DNA of 29,797 nt, taken from NCBI GenBank assembly GCA_049430265.1, contig JBMTBW010000008.1, positions 1 through 29,797 on the forward strand, written 5' to 3'. The DNA comes from MAG-120802 sp049430265 (lineage in GTDB: Bacteria; Actinomycetota; Actinomycetes; Nanopelagicales; Nanopelagicaceae). Made by a program: the position numbers and the translations under genes. Shown in pieces: positions 23,026-29,797 of the stretch (the stretch's first letter is position 1; every line of letters begins with the position of its first letter). The notes under the pieces are model-generated. The model saw nothing but the letters and a program-made list of their open reading frames with translations, was not told where the DNA came from and made no database searches.

Positions 23026-24650
23026 GACTTAGAGCGCCACTTCCTGGCTGGAGAGCCCAGGCCGATGTTGTAGTTATTGGCTCTGGAGTCGCAGGACTTA
23101 CTACTGCGCTGCAGATTCGCGCACATAATCTCTCAGTATTACTAGTAACTAAATCATCCATTGATGCTGGCTCAACAAAATGGGCGCAAGGTGGAATTGC
23201 TGCAGCTCTAGGACCTGGAGATTCACCAAGCCAGCATGAAGAAGACACTCTTGTTGCTGGTGCAGGCCTATGTGATCTAGCAGCAGTAAAAGTATTGGTT
23301 AGTGAAGGGCCAGAGGCGGTAAGAAAATTAATTGCAAGAGGCGCTGTCTTTGATAAGTCAGAAACTGGCGAGATTGCGTTAACTAGAGAAGGTGGACACT
23401 TAAGAAATCGAATCCTTCATGCCGGAGGAGATGCAACGGGGGCTGAGGTATCAAGAGCTCTCCTTGCTGCAGTCTCTGATGATCTTGGAATCGAAGTCAT
23501 TGAACATGCTCTGGTTTTAGATGTTTTAAAAAGTGGTAGCGGAAGAGTTTGCGGTGTTACTTTGCATGTTATTGGCGAAGGTAGTCGTGATGGCGTTGGC
23601 GAGGTATTAGCAAAAGCTGTAGTACTAGCAACTGGCGGGCTAGGTCAGGTTTATTCTCAAACTACCAATCCATCAGTATCAACTGGTGATGGCGTTGCAC
23701 TTGCCTTGAGAGCAGGAGCAGAGGTCTCTGATGTGGAATTTATTCAATTTCATCCAACAGTTCTATATATCGGCGAAGGTTCAAAAGGTCAGCAGCCGCT
23801 AATTTCAGAAGCTTTAAGAGGTGAGGGAGCATTTCTAGTTAATAACCGCGGCGAGAGATTTATGCGCGACGTTCACAAACTTGCTGATCTTGCTCCTCGT
23901 GATGTTGTTGCTAAAGAAATTTCACGCCAGATGGAGATTACTCAAAGCCAACATGTTTGGCTCGATGCAAGAGGAATAAAAGAATTCTCAGAACGTTTCC
24001 CAACAATTTATGCATCATGTAAAGAGATTGGAATTGATCCAGCAAAAGATTTGATTCCAGTATCTCCTGCTTCGCACTATGCCTCAGGTGGGGTTAGAAC
24101 AGATCTAAATGGTCATAGCTCAGTTGCTGGCCTTTATGCAGTTGGTGAAACTGCTTGCACTGGAGCCCATGGAGCAAATCGCCTTGCTTCCAACTCTTTA
24201 TTAGAAGGCTTGGTGTTTGGAGCTCGAATTGCTGAAGATATTGCTGCAAACCAACTACCTCAAGAGAAGCCAGTTGCTCAAGATTCTTATGACTTTCTCC
24301 TCTCCCCATCTATTCGCGGCGAGCTCCAGAGAGCCATGTCAAAGGGGGCTGGAGTAGTAAGAAGTGAGGCATCGCTTATGGACACTCTAAGAACTTTAGA
24401 GCGACTAAAAGGCGCTGCAACAATTTATGCCAGCGTTGATGCTTGGGAGACTACTAATTTATATCTTCTTGCAACTGCGATTGCTCGCTCGGCACTTGAA
24501 AGGTGTGAATCTAGAGGCTCTCATTACCGCCAGGATTATCCAGAGAGCTCAAATGCATGGCTAAAGAGAATTACTCAAAAGCTTGCAAGTGATGGCTCTT
24601 GGAGCTCAAAGATTACGGAGGTGAATAATGATCTCACAATCGTTAAGTAA
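23022..24650 (+). CDS. nadB: L-aspartate oxidase
   Basis: FAD enzyme that oxidises aspartate to iminoaspartate, the first step of de novo NAD synthesis. Seen in 542 residues: the dinucleotide fold GSGVAG (20-25), GSTKWAQGGIAA (50-61) over the flavin, REGGH (122-126), EFIQFHPT (239-246), EALRGEGAFL (263-272), SHYASGGV (351-358) and ANRLASNSLLEG (385-396), plus the C-terminal helical domain. These fit NadB rather than succinate dehydrogenase, and the nadC neighbour agrees. ATGA overlap with panC. Quinolinate synthase (nadA) must be encoded elsewhere. Confidence 0.96.
   Translation: MRLRAPLPGWRAQADVVVIGSGVAGLTTALQIRAHNLSVLLVTKSSIDAGSTKWAQGGIAAALGPGDSPSQHEEDTLVAGAGLCDLAAVKVLVSEGPEAVRKLIARGAVFDKSETGEIALTREGGHLRNRILHAGGDATGAEVSRALLAAVSDDLGIEVIEHALVLDVLKSGSGRVCGVTLHVIGEGSRDGVGEVLAKAVVLATGGLGQVYSQTTNPSVSTGDGVALALRAGAEVSDVEFIQFHPTVLYIGEGSKGQQPLISEALRGEGAFLVNNRGERFMRDVHKLADLAPRDVVAKEISRQMEITQSQHVWLDARGIKEFSERFPTIYASCKEIGIDPAKDLIPVSPASHYASGGVRTDLNGHSSVAGLYAVGETACTGAHGANRLASNSLLEGLVFGARIAEDIAANQLPQEKPVAQDSYDFLLSPSIRGELQRAMSKGAGVVRSEASLMDTLRTLERLKGAATIYASVDAWETTNLYLLATAIARSALERCESRGSHYRQDYPESSNAWLKRITQKLASDGSWSSKITEVNNDLTIVK
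24617..24623 (+). promoter_or_regulatory. Strong ribosome binding site for nadC inside nadB
   Basis: GGAGGTG ends 4 nt before the ATG at 24628 and lies in the last codons of nadB. It is one of the best Shine-Dalgarno sequences in the window and fixes the nadC start, giving a 23-nt overlap with nadB. Confidence 0.7.
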
Positions 24651-25494
24651 GTTAATAACTGATCAAGGGTTAAATCCTGATGCAATCAATAGCAAGGTAT
24701 GTGAAGCATTATCAGAGGACTCAATTACCGATGATTTAACAAGTCAGGCAACAATTAACCAATCTCAAGTAAGTAGTGCCCGCTTTGTTACAAGAAAGAG
24801 TGGAGTAATTGCTGGTTGCCTTGTTGCTGCAGCTGTTCTTGAGCAATGCGGGATAAAAGAATATGAGTTATTAGTTAAAGATGGTCAGGAAGTTAGCGCT
24901 AATACTGAGTTAATCCGCCTAAAGGCAGAAACCAGAGCAATACTTAAAGCAGAGCGAACTGCCCTGAACTTTCTCTCTCATCTCTCCGGTATTGCAACTA
25001 TTACTAACCTCTGGGTCAAAGAAGTTTCTGCAAGTAAAGCTGCAATTCGCGACACTAGAAAAACAACTCCAGGACTTAGAGAACTTGAGAAATATGCAGT
25101 TCGTATGGGCGGCGGCTTAAATCATCGAATGAGCCTTAGTGATCAGGCTTTAATCAAAGATAACCATATTGCTGCAGCTGGCTCCGTTAGTGAGGCGATT
25201 AATCGTGTTAAGAAAGCTGCGCCAGGTGCGCTTATTGAAGTTGAAGTTGATACCTTAGAACAGTTAAAAGAAGCTCTGCAATGCAGCGTTGAAATAGTGC
25301 TGCTGGACAACATGAGTATTGAGCAGACTAAAGCAGCTGTTGAAATTGCTAGAGGGTCAAACACCAAACTTGAATCATCAGGCGGTCTCAAACTTGAAAA
25401 TGCTGCTGCCTATGCTGCAACAGGTGTTGATTACTTAGCAGTTGGTGCGTTAACCCACTCAGCCCCAGTACTAGATATCGGATTGGACTTCTAA
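24628..25494 (+). CDS. nadC: Nicotinate-nucleotide pyrophosphorylase (carboxylating)
   Basis: Quinolinate phosphoribosyltransferase: quinolinate plus PRPP to nicotinate mononucleotide, pyrophosphate and CO2. Seen in 288 residues: an N-terminal open-faced sandwich domain (to about 115), then the barrel with RDTRKTTPGLR (141-151), HR at 166-167 and KDNH (177-180), EVEVDTLEQ near 208-216, and the phosphate-binding ESSGGL near 250-255. It overlaps nadB by 23 nt and ends directly before the coaX ATG. Confidence 0.97.
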   Translation: MISQSLSKLITDQGLNPDAINSKVCEALSEDSITDDLTSQATINQSQVSSARFVTRKSGVIAGCLVAAAVLEQCGIKEYELLVKDGQEVSANTELIRLKAETRAILKAERTALNFLSHLSGIATITNLWVKEVSASKAAIRDTRKTTPGLRELEKYAVRMGGGLNHRMSLSDQALIKDNHIAAAGSVSEAINRVKKAAPGALIEVEVDTLEQLKEALQCSVEIVLLDNMSIEQTKAAVEIARGSNTKLESSGGLKLENAAAYAATGVDYLAVGALTHSAPVLDIGLDF

Positions 25495-26268
25495 ATGCTA
25501 TTAACTATTGATATCGGCAATACCAATACCGTTCTTGGAATCTTTTCCAAAGAAAAGATGATTGATACTTGGCGAGTTAAAACTGATGCTAGAGATACTG
25601 CCGATGAATTATGGTTGCAATATCGTTCTTTAATTACAGGATATGAGTTAAGCGGCCTTTCAATTTGCTCCACAGTTCCTTCAGTGCTTAGGGAAGCAAG
25701 GGCGATGATTAATCGCCACTTTCAAGATCTGCCAACAACCATTATTGAGCCAGGAGTAAAGACTGGAGTACCGCTTCTAGTTGATAATCCAAAGGAAATT
25801 GGAGCTGATCGCATCGTAAATACTCTTGCTGCTCATACGCTCTATAACCAAGGCGCATGCATCGTCGTTGATTTTGGAACCTCTACCAACTTTGATGTTG
25901 TATCGCCAAAAGGTGAGTTCTTAGGTGGGGCGCTAGCTCCAGGAATTGAGATCTCTGTTGAGGCTCTTGCATCAAGGGCTGCGCAGTTAAGGAAAGTTGA
26001 ATTAGTTAAACCCAAGTCAGTGATTGGCAAAAACACTGTAGAGGCGCTTCAATCTGGAACCATCTATGGATTTGCAGGCCAAGTAGATGGCCTTGTTGCT
26101 CGTATTAGTGATGAGCTAGATGCGCTCTATCCAGATAACGAGAAGATCTCAGTAATAGCAACTGGTGGTTTAGCGCCATTGGTGCTGGGAATTTCAGAGA
26201 CAATTGATTATCACCAACCCGATTTAACCCTGATTGGCCTACGTCTTGTGCACGAGAGGAATGGTTAG
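25495..26268 (+). CDS. coaX: Type III pantothenate kinase
   Basis: Phosphorylates pantothenate in the first step from pantothenate to coenzyme A. Seen in 257 residues of the ASKHA fold: phosphate loop DIGNTN (6-11), GADR (103-106) with catalytic D105, DFGTS (126-130) and GGALAPG (144-150), the type III signature set. Type III enzymes do not show CoA feedback inhibition. The ATG follows the nadC stop with no gap. Together with panC it covers synthesis and activation of pantothenate in one operon, interrupted by the NAD genes. Confidence 0.95.
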   Translation: MLLTIDIGNTNTVLGIFSKEKMIDTWRVKTDARDTADELWLQYRSLITGYELSGLSICSTVPSVLREARAMINRHFQDLPTTIIEPGVKTGVPLLVDNPKEIGADRIVNTLAAHTLYNQGACIVVDFGTSTNFDVVSPKGEFLGGALAPGIEISVEALASRAAQLRKVELVKPKSVIGKNTVEALQSGTIYGFAGQVDGLVARISDELDALYPDNEKISVIATGGLAPLVLGISETIDYHQPDLTLIGLRLVHERNG

Positions 26269-26271
26269 ACT
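26266..26271 (+). promoter_or_regulatory. Possible internal -10 element before lysS
   Basis: TAGACT overlaps the coaX stop codon and ends 10 nt before the ATG at 26282. The spacing is 1-4 nt longer than for the other leaderless candidates, so it may or may not be used. Confidence 0.3.
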
Positions 26272-26281
26272 TATCGGCACT

Positions 26282-27769
26282 ATGTCTGAAAGCGACCTTC
26301 CTGAGCAGTTAAGAATCAGGCGCGAAAAACGCGAATCATTGCTTGGTCGCGGCATAGCCCCATATCCAGTATCAGTTAATAGAACTGCCTCCTTAAAAGA
26401 AATCCGCGAGAGATTTAAAGATCTAGCAACAGATAGCCCATCTGGAGTAATTGAGAGCGTAGCTGGGCGAATAATTTTCAAGCGCGATACTGGAAAGTTA
26501 TGTTTTGCCACTCTTCGTGAAGGTGATGGCACAGAGCTACAAGCAATGTTTTCGCTAGATAAAGTTGGCGAAGCTGTTTTAGAGAGCTGGAAGAGTGATA
26601 TTGATTTAGGAGATATCGTAAGTGTTACTGGAGAAGTTATTACTTCAAAGCGTGGCGAGTTATCAATTCTTGCTAATTCTTATCAATTAGCCTCCAAAGC
26701 CCTACGCCCACTTCCAAATGAGCATAACCCGCTCAATGAAGAGACTCGGGTTCGCCAAAGATATGTGGATTTAATTGTCAGACCTGAAGCAAGAGCGAAT
26801 GCAAGAATTAGACCAAAAGTTCTTAAGTCAGTAAGAGATACCTTTAATAAGTATGACTTTATTGAAGTTGAGACTCCAATGCTTCAAGTCATGCATGGGG
26901 GAGCAGCAGCACGGCCCTTTAAAACCTTTAGTAATGCCTATGACATGGATCTTTATTTAAGAATAGCTCCTGAGCTATTCTTAAAAAGATGCGTGGTAGG
27001 TGGAATTGAAAAAGTCTTTGAAATAAATAGAAATTTCAGAAATGAGGGAGCTGATTCAAGCCACTCTCCAGAATTTGCAATGCTTGAGATGTATTGGGCC
27101 TATGCCGATTGGCAGAATATGAAATCTCTAACCCAAGAGATAGTCCAAAACGCAGCTCTTGCCATCTTTGGTTCCCATAAAGTTGAGCATCATGATGGAC
27201 GAATTAGTGATCTAGGTGGGAATTGGAGAGAGTTAGATTTCTATAGCGCTATTTCAGATGCTGCAGGCTTAACTGTTACTCCAGCTACCAGCCGAGAAGA
27301 GCTAGTAAAGATTGCTGAAAAAGCGGGCCTAAAAGTTGATCCAGCATGGATTAATGGCAAGTTAGCAGAAGAGATATTTGAACACTTCTATAACGGCAAG
27401 TTAAATACCCCAACCTTTGTTATGGGATTCCCAGTTGATACCTCACCACTTGTTCGCGAACACCGCAGCGTTAAAGGAATTGCTGAGAAGTGGGATCTAT
27501 ATATAGATGGCTTTGAGTTAGCCACCGGATATAGCGAATTAATAGATCCGGTTATCCAAAGAGATCGCCTAATAGAACAAGCAAAACTTGGAGCAAAAGG
27601 TGATCTAGAGGCCATGCAAGTCGATGAAGATTTCCTTCGCGCTATGGAACATGGCATGCCTCCTATGGGAGGAGTTGGAATGGGAATTGATCGACTACTG
27701 ATGGCCTTAACTGGACTTGGTATTCGAGAGACAATTCTTTTTCCATTAGTTAAGCCGGAAGATAATTAA
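26282..27769 (+). CDS. lysS: Lysyl-tRNA synthetase, class II
   Basis: Charges tRNA-Lys with lysine. Seen in 495 residues: an OB-fold anticodon-binding domain at about 55-140 (VAGRIIFKRDTGKLCFATL), motif 1 around 185-202 (FIEVETPML), motif 2 FRNEGAD (252-258) followed by HSPEFAMLE, and motif 3 GGVGMGIDRLLMAL near 463-476. No N-terminal membrane domain, so it is plain LysS and not the LysX lipid-modifying type. The start at 26282 is chosen because family members begin close to DLPEQ; ATGs at 26261 and an upstream TTG-type extension at 26234 would overlap coaX. The next gene begins immediately after its stop. Confidence 0.95.
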   Translation: MSESDLPEQLRIRREKRESLLGRGIAPYPVSVNRTASLKEIRERFKDLATDSPSGVIESVAGRIIFKRDTGKLCFATLREGDGTELQAMFSLDKVGEAVLESWKSDIDLGDIVSVTGEVITSKRGELSILANSYQLASKALRPLPNEHNPLNEETRVRQRYVDLIVRPEARANARIRPKVLKSVRDTFNKYDFIEVETPMLQVMHGGAAARPFKTFSNAYDMDLYLRIAPELFLKRCVVGGIEKVFEINRNFRNEGADSSHSPEFAMLEMYWAYADWQNMKSLTQEIVQNAALAIFGSHKVEHHDGRISDLGGNWRELDFYSAISDAAGLTVTPATSREELVKIAEKAGLKVDPAWINGKLAEEIFEHFYNGKLNTPTFVMGFPVDTSPLVREHRSVKGIAEKWDLYIDGFELATGYSELIDPVIQRDRLIEQAKLGAKGDLEAMQVDEDFLRAMEHGMPPMGGVGMGIDRLLMALTGLGIRETILFPLVKPEDN

Positions 27770-28267
27770 ATGAGTGTGATTGTTAGGCCGGCAAGAACAA
27801 CAGATGTTAAATCTGTTCGCAGGATTATTGATCAATACGCTCTGCAGCGCCGCCTGCTTTCAAAAGATACTGTAAAGCTCTATGAAGATGTTCAAGAGTT
27901 TTTTGTTGCAGAAAGTGATGGAAAGGTAATTGGCTGCGGAGCGCTTCACGTTCTCTGGGAAGACTTAGGAGAGGTTAGAACTGTCGCAGTCGATGAAGGA
28001 TTTAGAAGACAGAAGATTGGCAATCAGATTCTTGAAGCCATTACTAAGCGGGCTAATTCTTTAGGCTTGAAAAGATTATTTTGTTTGACATTTGAAACAG
28101 AGTTTTTTGCGCAACATGGATTTAAAGTTATTCAAGGAACTCCGGTGGAGGCAGATGTCTATCAGCAGTTACTGCGCTCCTATGATGAAGGTATTGCTGA
28201 GTTTCTAGACCTTGAGAGTGTGAAGCCCAACACCCTGGGTAACACCAGAATGCTCAAGATTCTCTAA
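27770..28267 (+). CDS. argA: GNAT N-acetyltransferase, probable N-acetylglutamate synthase
   Basis: A 165-residue single-domain GNAT protein. Seen: the acetyl-CoA motif RRQKIGNQI at 79-87, preceded by GEVRTVAV (67-74), and CLTFETEFFAQHGF near 105-118. The short form and sequence resemble the actinobacterial amino-acid N-acetyltransferase that makes N-acetylglutamate at the start of arginine synthesis (Rv2747 type), which lacks the kinase-like domain of classical ArgA. No other arginine genes are nearby, so the substrate is inferred. ATG directly follows the lysS stop, so it is the last gene of the long run. In M. tuberculosis the slot between lysS and clpC holds lsr2. Confidence 0.75.
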   Translation: MSVIVRPARTTDVKSVRRIIDQYALQRRLLSKDTVKLYEDVQEFFVAESDGKVIGCGALHVLWEDLGEVRTVAVDEGFRRQKIGNQILEAITKRANSLGLKRLFCLTFETEFFAQHGFKVIQGTPVEADVYQQLLRSYDEGIAEFLDLESVKPNTLGNTRMLKIL

Positions 28268-28274
28268 TCTTTTC

Positions 28275-28308
28275 GGGCATAAAAACCTAAATATGGCGGT
28301 TATAGCCC
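28275..28308 (+). other. Imperfect hairpin after the GNAT gene
   Basis: GGGC (28275-28278) can pair with GCCC (28305-28308), extended by ATAA with TTAT around one bulge. No T-run follows, so it is a weak terminator candidate at best. The 160-nt gap to clpC also contains no recognisable riboswitch. I could not identify a ClgR- or HspR-type operator in it by eye. Confidence 0.25.
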
Positions 28309-28413
28309 CTGTGGATTCCCATATCTAGCGCTGATTTGGGGGCAGGAAAATAGATGTCGCATCGTTTCAGGCCTTCTTATACGCTAGAGCCAGTCCGTTT
28401 TAGCAAGTCTGAC

Positions 28414-28419
28414 AAGGAG
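28414..28419 (+). promoter_or_regulatory. Strong Shine-Dalgarno of clpC
   Basis: AAGGAG lies 8 nt before the ATG at 28428 and fixes that start. A possible -10, TACGCT at 28380-28385, would give a leader of about 36 nt, but no -35 is convincing. clpC is thus a leadered gene with the longest upstream region in the window (160 nt), as expected for a stress-regulated gene. Confidence 0.6.
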
Positions 28420-28427
28420 ATGAACTG

Positions 28428-29797
28428 ATGTTTGAGCGCTTTACCGATCGAGCCCGCCGCGTTGTTGTTCTGGCGCAAGAAGAAGCTCGCATGCTCAATC
28501 ACAATTACATCGGAACCGAACATATCCTCCTTGGCCTTATCCATGAAGGTGAAGGCGTTGCTGCAAAAGGTTTAGAGTCTCTCGGAATTTCACTTGAAGC
28601 AGTTCGCTCTCAAGTTGAGGAAATTATTGGCCAGGGACAGCAAGCACCATCAGGTCATATTCCATTTACTCCAAGAGCTAAGAAAGTTCTTGAGCTATCA
28701 CTTCGTGAAGCTCTTCAACTTGGACATAATTACATTGGAACAGAACACATTCTTCTCGGTCTTATCCGCGAAGGAGAAGGCGTTGCTGCGCAAGTTCTAG
28801 TAAAGCTTGGCGCAGATCTCAATCGAGTTCGTCAACAAGTCATTCAATTACTCTCCGGTTATCAAGGAAAAGAAGCTGTTGCGGCAGGGCCTGCAGAGGG
28901 AACTCCATCAACATCTTTAATCCTTGATCAATTTGGTCGTAACCTAACTACAGCTGCGCGCGAAGGAAAACTAGATCCAGTAATTGGCCGTGAAAAAGAG
29001 ATTGAGCGCGTAATGCAGATTCTCTCTCGCCGCACAAAAAATAACCCAGTACTCATTGGTGAACCAGGAGTTGGAAAAACAGCAGTTGTTGAAGGCCTAG
29101 CTCAAGCCATTGTTAAAGGCGATATTCCAGAGACGCTAAAGGACAAGCAGCTCTACTCACTAGATCTAGGCGCTCTAGTTGCTGGATCTCGCTATCGCGG
29201 TGATTTTGAAGAGCGTTTAAAGAAAGTATTAAAAGAGATTCGCACCAGAGGCGACATTATTTTGTTCATCGATGAAATTCACACACTAGTTGGCGCAGGA
29301 GCCGCAGAGGGCGCAATTGATGCAGCTAGCATCCTAAAGCCAATGCTTGCTCGCGGCGAGCTCCAGACAATTGGCGCAACAACCCTTGATGAGTATCGCA
29401 AGCACTTGGAAAAAGATGCTGCGCTAGAGCGTCGCTTCCAGCCTATTCAAGTAGCTGAGCCATCACTTACTCACACCATTGAAATCCTAAAAGGCCTTCG
29501 TGATCGCTATGAGTCACACCATAAAGTTTCAATAAACGACGATGCAATTGTCGCTGCAGCAACACTTGCAGATCGCTATATCGCAGATCGCTTCTTGCCA
29601 GATAAAGCGATTGATCTTCTCGATGAGGCAGGATCTCGTCTTCGAATTCGCCGCATGACCGCTCCACCAGAGCTACGCGCCTTTGAGGACAAAATCGCTG
29701 AGGTTAGAAAAGAGAAAGAATCAGCAATTGATGGCCAAGACTTTGAAAAGGCCGCATCACTTCGCGATAAAGAGAAGCAATTGATGGCTGAGAAATC
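28428..29797 (+). CDS. clpC: ATP-dependent Clp protease ATP-binding subunit ClpC (5' part)
   Basis: AAA+ unfoldase that feeds proteins to ClpP; only the first 456 codons are inside the window and the frame is still open at the edge. Seen: two Clp-N repeats, each with HNYIGTEHILLGLI (25-38 and 100-113), the first AAA domain with Walker A GEPGVGKT (211-218), Walker B D282-E283, ATTLDEYRKHLEKD near 323-336, and the start of the UVR-type middle domain DFEKAASLRDKEKQL. The middle domain and the position after lysS identify ClpC rather than ClpB. In mycobacteria ClpC1 is essential. The two Clp-N repeats are also similar at DNA level. Confidence 0.96.
   Translation, partial: MFERFTDRARRVVVLAQEEARMLNHNYIGTEHILLGLIHEGEGVAAKGLESLGISLEAVRSQVEEIIGQGQQAPSGHIPFTPRAKKVLELSLREALQLGHNYIGTEHILLGLIREGEGVAAQVLVKLGADLNRVRQQVIQLLSGYQGKEAVAAGPAEGTPSTSLILDQFGRNLTTAAREGKLDPVIGREKEIERVMQILSRRTKNNPVLIGEPGVGKTAVVEGLAQAIVKGDIPETLKDKQLYSLDLGALVAGSRYRGDFEERLKKVLKEIRTRGDIILFIDEIHTLVGAGAAEGAIDAASILKPMLARGELQTIGATTLDEYRKHLEKDAALERRFQPIQVAEPSLTHTIEILKGLRDRYESHHKVSINDDAIVAAATLADRYIADRFLPDKAIDLLDEAGSRLRIRRMTAPPELRAFEDKIAEVRKEKESAIDGQDFEKAASLRDKEKQLMAEK

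Noticed and set aside
26234..26281. An N-terminal extension of lysS overlapping coaX.
   Set aside because: Family members start near the DLPEQ segment, and the extension has no conserved sequence.
28500..28800. Direct DNA repeats of about 65 nt near the start of clpC.
   Set aside because: They encode the two tandem Clp-N repeats, a normal feature of the family, not a mobile or regulatory repeat.
1..29797. Search for CRISPR arrays, tRNAs, insertion sequences, toxin-antitoxin pairs, prophage or defence genes.
   Set aside because: No repeat-spacer pattern, cloverleaf, transposase, integrase or defence-type domain was seen; coding density is near complete with housekeeping and common accessory genes.

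Overview
The window looks like ordinary chromosomal sequence from a streamlined, low-GC actinobacterium, most likely the freshwater acI lineage (Nanopelagicales, Planktophila-like). Three things suggest this. The gene order tilS-hpt-ftsH-folE-folP-folB-folK-panC-nadB-nadC-coaX-lysS-clpC is the actinobacterial housekeeping block. The protein types are actinobacterial (GuaB1, a PPGK-like ROK kinase, a RipA-like NlpC/P60 hydrolase). Base composition is clearly AT-richer than in typical actinobacteria, and genes are packed with 4-nt overlaps or gaps of a few bases. The lineage call is inference; no rRNA is present. I see no tRNA, rRNA, CRISPR array, insertion sequence, prophage or integrase.

Layout. 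45-4894: a divergent polyphosphate-glucokinase-like ROK protein, converging on a GSAM-like class III aminotransferase, then a minus-strand ABC exporter operon (ATPase plus two ABC-2 permeases). 4938-8717: guaB1, an MFS transporter and a secreted HtrA-type protease. 8800-11962: a TPR protein coupled to a low-molecular-weight phosphatase, converging on a two-gene operon of a histone-deacetylase-family amidohydrolase and a SpoU/TrmH RNA methyltransferase. 12013-16366: envelope and respiration genes, namely a PBP4-type D-Ala-D-Ala carboxypeptidase, a secreted beta-propeller, heme O synthase and a secreted NlpC/P60 hydrolase. 16386-28267: one long plus-strand run for tRNA lysidine synthesis, purine salvage, FtsH, folate (folE, folP, folB, folK), pantothenate/CoA (panC, coaX), NAD (nadB, nadC), lysyl-tRNA synthetase and an N-acetylglutamate-synthase-like GNAT protein. 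28428-end: the 5' part of clpC, cut by the window edge.

The most striking feature is regulatory architecture. About nine transcription units begin with a TAnnnT -10 hexamer placed 6-9 nt before the start codon and mostly without a Shine-Dalgarno, which predicts leaderless mRNAs. Two divergent pairs fit both promoters into 29 and 43 bp. All four convergent junctions overlap by 4-23 nt, so no intrinsic terminator can sit between the genes. Compared with the Mycobacterium tuberculosis arrangement, the folate-to-clpC block has lost several genes, including panD and lsr2. I found no convincing new defence, mobile or biosynthetic system; the findings are mostly about compaction, divergent family members and promoter structure.
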